Shown here in pieces: positions 38,301 through 42,885 of a stretch of DNA of 64,000 nt (position 1 is the first letter of the stretch; each line of letters begins with the position of its first letter). The translations under genes were made by a program, and so were the position numbers. Source of the stretch: Sphingobacterium spiritivorum (GTDB lineage: Bacteria; Bacteroidota; Bacteroidia; Sphingobacteriales; Sphingobacteriaceae); contig NZ_CP068083.1 of assembly GCF_016725325.1 (NCBI RefSeq), positions 1,054,001-1,118,000 of the forward strand, read 5' to 3'. The notes beneath the pieces were generated by a model. The model was not told the origin of the DNA. It saw only the letters and a program-made list of their open reading frames with translations, and ran no database searches.

Positions 38301-38505
38301 TGACAATTACGGTAACTCCACTTACCGGATTAGTACCATCTGTCACTTTTCCTCTGATTCCCTGTTGCAAATGTCTCGCATAGGAATAATTAATCTCACC
38401 CATACTTCCGGCCTTTACAATAAGAGCCGAAGAACCAGTTCCGGTTAGAAGTAAAGAAAGAAAAATCGGTTTGAAAGGAGCTTTAATTGAAAACTTCTTG
38501 ATCAT
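35380..38505 (-). CDS. SusC/RagA TonB-dependent outer-membrane transporter (second locus)
   Basis: A 1041-residue transporter without an STN domain, so it is not expected to signal through FecR. Order: signal peptide (to about residue 32), carboxypeptidase-like domain (about 49-108; GIRGKVTDGTNPVSGVTVIV), TonB box EEVVVVG near 122, plug with LKDGPSAAIYGSKAANGVIL, and a barrel ending with VFGLNVNF. The missing sigma/anti-sigma pair and a LacI-type operator-like palindrome at 38620-38635 suggest control by a different kind of regulator. It forms a bicistronic unit with the downstream susD. Confidence 0.95.
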   Translation of the reverse strand: MIKKFSIKAPFKPIFLSLLLTGTGSSALIVKAGSMGEINYSYARHLQQGIRGKVTDGTNPVSGVTVIVKGSAKATSTDASGNFSIDAKVGDVLTFSSVGYEPQEVNVVGTTVSVQLVSENEALEEVVVVGFAKQKKVNLTGAVQAISSKDLEDRPVTNVSSAIQGKFAGVTISQNSGQPGKDNGTIRIRGLGTINNANPLVIVDGIESSMNNINPNDIENISVLKDGPSAAIYGSKAANGVILITTKKGGNGKPQLNYTGYAGIQDPTRLPDYMDSYDHAVILNEALSNEGKAIRFSEADLQGFKSGSDPDKYPNTDWLDLLYQGSGFQQSHNLQVTGGTDDVKYMASAGYLGQKGVIKIAASDRYNLRTNIGAKVSERLNLDLGLAYNYQRIDEPVNPYTGDMAQIFRQSNRIPSFIPYKYSNGYYGYYGDGNPIAWLDMGSVDKMINKHTQVNFSGEFKIMDGLKFKQVVGFQPIDNLSSKFVKDIQYYDNNTGAPTSKQGPNNLTVYNFQSERLTFQSLLTYDKKIGQHQLNVLGGFMDETFKADYSSSYRQNFLNNDLSEINLGDVDGQKAEGGAKKLILRSWFGRLNYVFADKYLLEANVRHDGTSRFLGSNRWSTFPSFSAGWRISQEEFFTNSSLANSISEFKLRGGWGKLGNQQLAATTDNNYPTNDSYYPGIFVISPGYNYPLGGVTSPGGAIVNSANPVLAWEATQSTNIGFDLNFKNNLGIVVDYFDRITDGVLLQLPVSSLYGLPAPTQNAGKVQNNGIEVQLNYQGRAGELKYSFAVNGSYINNQIKQWKNTAAEPNGTFYVYQQGSPIRSFYGYETMGIYRTDEEYKNSGVKGVNNNVGAGDLIYKDQNGDGKIDGNDRVYLGSPDPKYIFGLTSNLSYKNFDLSVFFQGAAKVQGYLWGEAIGSISGSDKPTDIYADRFNASTNPNGSMPRALTSWTQNSPSSTPSDFWIQNASYLRLKNITVGYTIPKSFVNKIGIKGAKIYYSGQNLLTFTGFAKGFDPETPADSRGNFYPQVKTNVFGLNVNF

Positions 38506-38619
38506 ATTTTTTTAGTTTATTCTCATATCCACAAAACTTATATGTTTTAGAGTATGTGGTATGTATGTTTAGTTCCACAATAATAGGTCAATTGAAACTG
38601 TTAAGAAAGTGTTAACTAA

Positions 38620-38635
38620 ACGAAAACGTTTGCGT
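38620..38635. promoter_or_regulatory. LacI/GalR-family operator-like palindrome upstream of susC
   Basis: ACGAAAACGTTTGCGT is a 16-bp palindrome with one mismatched position (perfect core AAACGTTT) and resembles the general LacI/PurR-type form ACGCAAACGTTTGCGT. It lies 115 bp before the susC start. Confidence 0.5.
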
Positions 38636-38652
38636 AACATTTACACTAAGTA

Positions 38653-38691
38653 TTTTTTAGCAAAAACTGCACAATATTATTTGCTAAAAAA
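38653..38691. repeat. Inverted repeat 1 upstream of susC
   Basis: Perfect 12-nt arms TTTTTTAGCAAA (38653-38664) and TTTGCTAAAAAA (38680-38691) with a 15-nt loop. Confidence 0.6.
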
Positions 38692-38741
38692 ACTCAAAAC
38701 AGATTACATATCAGCGGATTATAAGATAATACACAAGAATG

Positions 38742-38786
38742 TTATTCTGTAACAATTAATTTTGAGAACTAATTATTACAGAATAA
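38742..38786. repeat. Inverted repeat 2 upstream of susC
   Basis: Seventeen-base arms (38742-38758 and 38770-38786) with a single mismatch and an 11-nt loop. Confidence 0.6.
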
Positions 38787-38800
38787 ATTGTTAATTATAT

Positions 38801-38837
38801 GTTTCGCAAAATATTATATGGCAATATTTTGCGAAAC
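38801..38837. repeat. Inverted repeat 3 next to the truncated GIY-YIG remnant
   Basis: Perfect 15-nt arms GTTTCGCAAAATATT (38801-38815) and AATATTTTGCGAAAC (38823-38837) with a 7-nt loop, 18 bp from the end of the nuclease remnant. Confidence 0.65.
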
Positions 38838-38854
38838 ACCAGAACTAAACCCTT

Positions 38855-38911
38855 TTATTTTATATAGATCATTTGGTAAACAACGGAATAAAGAACATAA
38901 ACCGTAAACAT
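38855..38911 (-). pseudogene. Truncated third copy of the GIY-YIG gene
   Basis: The first 12 codons (MFTVYVLYSVVY) are identical to the two full copies. The reading frame then continues as QMIYIK and stops, where the intact copies read NKIYIGVTSD. The repeat homology ends at 38876, close to this break. It marks the distal end of the tandem array and shows that a further cassette copy was present and lost or recombined. Confidence 0.75.
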
Positions 38912-38932
38912 AGAAATCAATACTTCTGAAAA

Positions 38933-38966
38933 CAAAAAAAGCCTCAGTTCGTAAACTGAAGCTTTA
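38933..38966 (-). terminator. TACG-loop terminator, copy B
   Basis: Minus-strand stem AGCTTCAGTT/AACTGAGGCT (one G-U) closed by a TACG tetraloop and followed by a T7 tract. It lies 3' of the tRNA remnant and 5' of the truncated GIY-YIG start. Identical copies are at +364 and +728. Confidence 0.85.
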
Positions 38967-38971
38967 ATGAG

Positions 38972-39044
38972 TAGCGGGGACCAGACTCGAACTGATGTCC
39001 GCCAGCTGGCGGATAAGAGCACGACAAGACTACCCGTTCAGTAA
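38972..39044 (-). pseudogene. tRNA-fMet remnant with inserted palindrome, copy B
   Basis: The 26 nt at 38972-38997 are identical to the acceptor, T-arm and discriminator of the intact tRNA-fMet at 39700. Next is the palindrome TCCGCCAGCTGGCGGA (38998-39013) in place of the 3' anticodon stem and variable loop. Bases 39014-39044 are a degenerate match to the 5' half (GGTAG of the D-loop and GTCG-GCTC before the anticodon can be aligned). The stop of GIY-YIG copy B lies inside the D-loop-like part. Confidence 0.75.
38998..39013. repeat. 16-bp palindrome TCCGCCAGCTGGCGGA, copy 1
   Basis: Perfect palindrome (6-bp stem, AGCT loop) inside a tRNA remnant. The same sequence occurs at 39362-39377 and 39841-39856, each time at the same tRNA position. 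Confidence 0.9.
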
Positions 39045-39275
39045 GCTCCGGATAAATAACCGACCCTGATAACTTTTTAACTCCTGCTCTCTCTTCAGTG
39101 CTTCGGATTTAGTGGCATATTCTTCTGTATACAGCAATTCCCAAGGCCGGTAACGGATTGTCCAACCCTTCGTCCCTAATTCATTATGCGAAAGCATACG
39201 ACCTGGCAGGTCTGAAGTCACACCGATATAAATTTTGTTGTAAACAACGGAATAAAGAACATAAACCGTAAACAT
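39030..39275 (-). CDS. Small GIY-YIG nuclease-family protein, copy B
   Basis: An 81-residue single-domain protein; ATG at 39275 (MFTVYVLYSVVY). The GIY-YIG signature is seen as YVLYS (5-9) and KIYIG (14-18), then Arg26 in PGRMLSHN, and the Glu-containing ATKSEALKREQELK helix, giving the catalytic-type Tyr/Arg/Glu set of UvrC-like stand-alone GIY-YIG proteins common in Bacteroidota. It has no DNA-binding domain. The last codons (LLNG, stop) run into a tRNA-fMet remnant. The protein is identical to copy A although the DNA differs at six positions. It lies behind a terminator, so expression probably needs read-through. The frame is open upstream, but that stretch is tRNA remnant. Confidence 0.82.
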   Translation of the reverse strand: MFTVYVLYSVVYNKIYIGVTSDLPGRMLSHNELGTKGWTIRYRPWELLYTEEYATKSEALKREQELKSYQGRLFIRSLLNG

Positions 39276-39296
39276 AGAAATCAATACTTCTGAAAA

Positions 39297-39330
39297 CAAA
39301 AAAAGCCTCAGTTCGTAAACTGAAGCTTTA
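39297..39330 (-). terminator. TACG-loop terminator, copy A
   Basis: Same hairpin and T7 tract as at 38933, 364 bp away; it separates the tRNA remnant of copy A from GIY-YIG copy B. Confidence 0.85.
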
Positions 39331-39335
39331 ATGAG

Positions 39336-39408
39336 TAGCGGGGACCAGACTCGAACTGATGTCCGCCAGCTGGCGGATAAGAGCACGACAAGACTACCCG
39401 TTCAGTAA
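39336..39408 (-). pseudogene. tRNA-fMet remnant with inserted palindrome, copy A
   Basis: Same structure as the remnant at 38972-39044 with no visible differences: 26 nt identical to the 3' end of tRNA-fMet, the palindrome at 39362-39377, then a degenerate 5' half that overlaps the end of GIY-YIG copy A. Confidence 0.75.
39362..39377. repeat. 16-bp palindrome TCCGCCAGCTGGCGGA, copy 2
   Basis: Identical to the palindromes at 38998 and 39841. Confidence 0.9.
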
Positions 39409-39639
39409 GCTCCGGATAAATAACCGACCCTGATAACTTTTCAATTCCTGCTCTCTCTTCAGCGCTTCGGATTTAGTGGCATATTCTTCTGTATACAATA
39501 ATTCCCACGGCCGGTAACGGATTGTCCAACCCTTCGTCCCTAATTCATTATGCGAAAGCATACGACCTGGCAGGTCTGAAGTCACACCGATATAAATTTT
39601 GTTGTAAACAACGGAATAAAGAACATAAACCGTAAACAT
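39394..39639 (-). CDS. Small GIY-YIG nuclease-family protein, copy A
   Basis: An 81-residue GIY-YIG domain protein with the same amino-acid sequence as copy B. ATG at 39639 is chosen; an in-frame TTG eight codons upstream is less likely. Its six nucleotide differences from copy B affect Glu, two Leu pairs, Ala and Pro codons and are all silent. The gene begins 22 bp beyond the T-tract of the terminator that follows the intact tRNA-fMet gene at 39700-39771. A role as nuclease for homing, repair or nicking at tRNA loci is an inference. It is unrelated in size to UvrC, whose GIY-YIG domain is encoded nearby at 42.8 kb. Confidence 0.83.
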   Translation of the reverse strand: MFTVYVLYSVVYNKIYIGVTSDLPGRMLSHNELGTKGWTIRYRPWELLYTEEYATKSEALKREQELKSYQGRLFIRSLLNG

Positions 39640-39660
39640 AGAAATCAATACTTCTGAAAA

Positions 39661-39694
39661 CAAAAAAAGCCTCAGTTCGTAAACTGAAGCTTTA
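39661..39694 (-). terminator. TACG-loop terminator after the intact tRNA-fMet gene
   Basis: Ten-base stem with TACG tetraloop and T7, starting 6 nt after the tRNA discriminator base; the parent copy of the two cassette terminators. Confidence 0.88.
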
Positions 39695-39699
39695 ATGAG

Positions 39700-39771
<72 letters not shown>

Positions 39772-39813
39772 ATATATCTTATTTCAAATTTAGTTAGCCC
39801 GAAGCTAACTCAT

Positions 39814-39893
39814 TAAGTGAAGATCAGACTCAAACTGATGTCCGCCAGCTGGCGGATATGAGTCCTATGTTCTGAAGAACATTTCACCCCGCA
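39814..39893 (-). pseudogene. tRNA-fMet pseudogene carrying the palindrome
   Basis: Between the two intact initiator genes. The 5' acceptor TGCGGGG and the anticodon-loop CTCATA remain, the D arm is replaced by unrelated sequence, and TCCGCCAGCTGGCGGA (39841-39856) replaces the 3' anticodon stem. The T arm is recognisable (ATCAG TTTGAGT CTGAT), but the 3' acceptor (CTTCACT) can no longer pair with the 5' strand. It is therefore unlikely to be a working tRNA. Confidence 0.7.
39841..39856. repeat. 16-bp palindrome TCCGCCAGCTGGCGGA, copy 3
   Basis: Same junctions as in the cassette remnants: CTCATA before and CATCAG after (minus strand). Confidence 0.9.
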
Positions 39894-39940
39894 ATATGCG
39901 ATTAATACTTTTGGGTTAGCCTTGCGCTAACCCTTTTTAG

Positions 39941-40012
<72 letters not shown>

Positions 40013-40081
40013 ATATATTTTATTTCAAAATTGGGTTCTTATATTCAGAAACCAATATAACGTCCTTTTCTAATTGGAGTA

Positions 40082-40089
40082 CAAAGATA
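40082..40089 (-). promoter_or_regulatory. -7 promoter box TATCTTTG for the tRNA-fMet array
   Basis: Exact TAnnTTTG match on the minus strand, 70 nt before tRNA gene 1, in the divergent region shared with era. No -33 box at usual spacing. Confidence 0.4.
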
Positions 40090-40128
40090 TATTTTGTTTC
40101 TTTGTATTCCTAATATAATTTAAAAAAA

Positions 40129-41007
40129 ATGTCGCACAAAGCAGGTTTCGTAAGTATCATTGGTAAGCCCAACGCAGGTAAGTCTACGCTAATGAACGCT
40201 TTAGTAGGTGAAAAGATGTCAATCATCACACCAAAAGCTCAAACAACAAGACACCGGATAATTGGTATTGTCAACGATGAAAACCATCAAATTGTCTTTT
40301 CGGACACTCCCGGAGTCATCAAACCCAACTATTCCTTACAGGAATCTATGATGAATTTTGTTCAGGGATCATTAATTGATGCGGATATTATTCTTTTTGT
40401 TACGGACATCAACGAAAAATATGATGAAAATGATGTCATCGAAAAATTAAGAAAAACTTCTTCACCTGTTGCTGTTCTGATTAACAAAATAGATAAATCT
40501 ACAGAGGAAGATGTAAAAGCAAAAATCGAGTTCTGGAAAGAAAAATTAAATCCGGACACAATATTCGCTATTTCAGCGCTGCACCAACACAATGTAGTCG
40601 CTATTATGGAATATATCAAAGAAAAACTTCCGGAACATGCTCCATACTATGAAAAGGATGAGCTGACAGACAAATCTATGCGTTTTTTCGTTTCAGAGAT
40701 GATTCGTGAAAAAGTATTCAAACTATATGACAAGGAGATTCCTTACAGTACGGAGGTCATAATCACTTCCTATAAAGAAGAAGCAAAAATCACCAGAATT
40801 GCGGCCGAAATCATTGTGGAACGAGATTCTCAGAAGAATATCCTGATCGGAAAAGCCGGAGAAATGATCAAAAAAGTAGGTACATATGCTCGTCAGGACA
40901 TAGAAGAATTTATCGGAGGCAAGGTCTTCCTGGAAATCTTTGTTAAAGTGATCCCGGATTGGAGAAGTAAGAAAAATTACCTGAAAAGATTCGGATATGA
41001 CGACTAA
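40129..41007 (+). CDS. era: GTPase Era
   Basis: Era binds the 3' end of 16S rRNA and aids 30S maturation, as does RsmA. The 292-residue protein has the P-loop GKPNAGKST (12-20), switch segment TPKAQTTRHRI, DTPG (G3), NKID (G4), and a C-terminal KH domain with VERDSQKNILIGKAGEMIKK and FLEIFVKVIPDWR. Length is normal. It is divergent from the tRNA array. Its TAA overlaps the stop of convergent uvrC by four bases, with no room for a terminator between them. Confidence 0.97.
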   Translation: MSHKAGFVSIIGKPNAGKSTLMNALVGEKMSIITPKAQTTRHRIIGIVNDENHQIVFSDTPGVIKPNYSLQESMMNFVQGSLIDADIILFVTDINEKYDENDVIEKLRKTSSPVAVLINKIDKSTEEDVKAKIEFWKEKLNPDTIFAISALHQHNVVAIMEYIKEKLPEHAPYYEKDELTDKSMRFFVSEMIREKVFKLYDKEIPYSTEVIITSYKEEAKITRIAAEIIVERDSQKNILIGKAGEMIKKVGTYARQDIEEFIGGKVFLEIFVKVIPDWRSKKNYLKRFGYDD

Positions 41008-42815
41008 TTAGTTGTATCATCCTGAAAATATTCACGAAGTGCTTTTACCTGTTTCAGGTTAAGCACTTTTTTTAGTTCCTCATCACTGGACTCTTTGATT
41101 TTTTTGACCGATTTAAATGTTTTCAGCAACTTGTCCACAGAAGTCTTACCTACTCCCGGAATATTTTCCAGTTCGGAGACAAACGTTTTCCTGCTTCTCT
41201 GATTCCGGTGAAAAGTAATCCCAAAGCGATGCGCTTCGTCTCGCAAATGTTGAATAATTTTGAGTGTTTCTGATTTTTTATCCAAATAAAGCGGATACTG
41301 ATCCCCTGGATAATATAACTCTTCCAGTCGTTTGGCTATACCAATAACTGTCACCTGTTTATCAATCCCCAAAAGCCTCAGGCTTTTCAATGCTGCGCCT
41401 AACTGTCCTTTACCACCATCAATAATAATCAACTGTGGCAATGGCTGATCTTCATCCAATAATCTTCTGTACCGTCTGAAAACGGCCTCCTCCATTGTTG
41501 CGAAATCATTTGGGCCTACGACAGTCTTCACATTAAAATGTCTGTAGTCTTTCTTGGAAGGCTTCGCATCCTTAAATACAACAATTGCGGACACGGGAAA
41601 ATTTCCCTGTATATTGGAGTTATCAAAACATTCGATATGCTGAGGAAGAACATTCATACGAAGATCCTTTTGCATCTGAGTCAGAATACGCTCTGTTTTG
41701 AGATCCGGATTTAATCTTTCATAATGCAGTAAGCGTTCTTTTTTGAAATAAGCTACATTCTTGAGTGATAAGTCTAGCAATTTGCGTTTTTCACCTAATT
41801 TGGGCACCGTAAACTTAATATTATCATCTCCTTCGATATCCATGTCAAAAGGCACGATAATCTCTCTGGAGGCGCTCTTAAAACGATTTCTAATTTCCGG
41901 AATTGCCAGCGACAGCAGTTCGACGTCGGTTTCATCCAGACGACGCTTCATTTCTAAGGTCTGCGTCTGGATAATCACGCCGTTCATTACTTTCAGAAAG
42001 TTGACAAATGCATAATTCTGATCCGAAGCAATACTGAACACATCCACATTTGTAATAGAAGAATTGACGACCGTAGATTTACTTTGGTAATAATCCAGCT
42101 TATCCAGTTTGGACTTGAGCGCATGAGCCAGTTCAAAGTTGAGCGCACCAACCGCTGTATCGATCTGTTGTTTAAGACGATTCGTGACCACGGCAATCTT
42201 ACCGTTCAGAATATCTTTGATATCATCCAGATTCTGATCATAATCCTCTTCCGACTGGTAACCTTCACATGGGCCTTTACAGTTGCCGATCTGATATTCC
42301 AGACAGACTTTGAATTTACCAGCACGAATATTATCGTTCGTGAGGGATAGGTTGCAGGTGCGTAACGGAAACAATTCTCTGATCACATCAAGGACTGTGT
42401 GCATCATCCCTACTGAGGCATACGGTCCAAAATAACGTGAACCATCTTTGATATATTTCCTTGTCCAGAAAACTCTGGGAAAACGCTCCTGTTTGATGAC
42501 AATCCAGGGATAAGTCTTGTCATCCTTGAGCATCACATTATACTTAGGCTTATGCTTTTTTATCAGATTATTCTCCAATAGCCAGGCATCGATCTCTGTA
42601 TCTACAATAGTAAAAGCAATACGATTAATTTTTCGTACAAGTACCCGCGTTTTACCACTCAGCTGATTATCATTGACAAAGTAAGATCCGACTCGATTAC
42701 GTAGATCTTTTGCTTTACCGATATAGATAAGCTCATCCTGCTTATCAAAATATTGATAAACGCCCGGTTTATGCGGAATACGCTTTAATTCTTCTTTATA
42801 GTCAAATGAGCTCAT
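41004..42815 (-). CDS. uvrC: Excinuclease ABC subunit C
   Basis: Nuclease subunit of nucleotide excision repair. The 603-residue protein has the N-terminal GIY-YIG domain (about 12-95; PGVYQYFDKQDELIYIGKAK), an interdomain Cys cluster (CNLSLTNDNI, CLEYQIGNCKGPCEGY), the UVR/UvrB-binding region around 200-235, the RNase H-like endonuclease domain (ECFDNSNIQG, IIDGGKGQL, GIAKRLEELY) and C-terminal helix-hairpin-helix repeats (LENIPGVGKTSVDKLL). All parts are present and the length is normal. Three bases of stop overlap with era. Confidence 0.97.
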   Translation of the reverse strand: MSSFDYKEELKRIPHKPGVYQYFDKQDELIYIGKAKDLRNRVGSYFVNDNQLSGKTRVLVRKINRIAFTIVDTEIDAWLLENNLIKKHKPKYNVMLKDDKTYPWIVIKQERFPRVFWTRKYIKDGSRYFGPYASVGMMHTVLDVIRELFPLRTCNLSLTNDNIRAGKFKVCLEYQIGNCKGPCEGYQSEEDYDQNLDDIKDILNGKIAVVTNRLKQQIDTAVGALNFELAHALKSKLDKLDYYQSKSTVVNSSITNVDVFSIASDQNYAFVNFLKVMNGVIIQTQTLEMKRRLDETDVELLSLAIPEIRNRFKSASREIIVPFDMDIEGDDNIKFTVPKLGEKRKLLDLSLKNVAYFKKERLLHYERLNPDLKTERILTQMQKDLRMNVLPQHIECFDNSNIQGNFPVSAIVVFKDAKPSKKDYRHFNVKTVVGPNDFATMEEAVFRRYRRLLDEDQPLPQLIIIDGGKGQLGAALKSLRLLGIDKQVTVIGIAKRLEELYYPGDQYPLYLDKKSETLKIIQHLRDEAHRFGITFHRNQRSRKTFVSELENIPGVGKTSVDKLLKTFKSVKKIKESSDEELKKVLNLKQVKALREYFQDDTTN

Positions 42816-42816
42816 T

Positions 42817-42866
42817 CAAAAAAATATGCCAACTATCAAATTTCGGAAAAATCTGACAGTTGGCAT
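42817..42866 (-). terminator. Terminator after the PBP1A gene
   Basis: Minus-strand stem of about 18 bp with G-U pairs (42849-42866 with 42826-42843), followed by a T-rich tract at 42824-42817; 20 nt beyond the PBP1A stop. Confidence 0.8.
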
Positions 42867-42885
42867 CGTATCTTATTTTAAATAA

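Larger units (their letters stand above)
38506..38854. other. Non-coding region between susC and the tRNA/GIY-YIG array
   Basis: About 350 bp, AT-rich, with no gene I can support. It holds a LacI-family operator-like 16-mer (38620-38635) and three inverted repeats in a row (38653-38691, 38742-38786, 38801-38837). The susC promoter should be in the left half. Confidence 0.6.
38876..39239. repeat. Tandem 364-bp cassette, copy B
   Basis: One full period of the array. Read on the minus strand it contains the C-terminal-to-N-terminal junction of the array: most of GIY-YIG copy B, the tRNA-fMet remnant with palindrome, the TACG-loop terminator and the start of the truncated copy. It matches 39240-39603 with only six base differences, all inside the nuclease gene. 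Confidence 0.92.
39240..39603. repeat. Tandem 364-bp cassette, copy A
   Basis: Second full period, directly adjoining copy B. A third partial period (39604-39725, 122 bp) continues into the intact tRNA-fMet gene and diverges at the base where the palindrome begins in copies A and B. Confidence 0.92.

Noticed and set aside
39276-39386. In-frame extension upstream of GIY-YIG copy B that would add 37 residues
   Set aside because: The extension is read through the tRNA remnant and terminator of the neighbouring cassette. Copy A has only eight extra codons before its shared ATG, so the common ATG (MFTVYVLYS) is the credible start.
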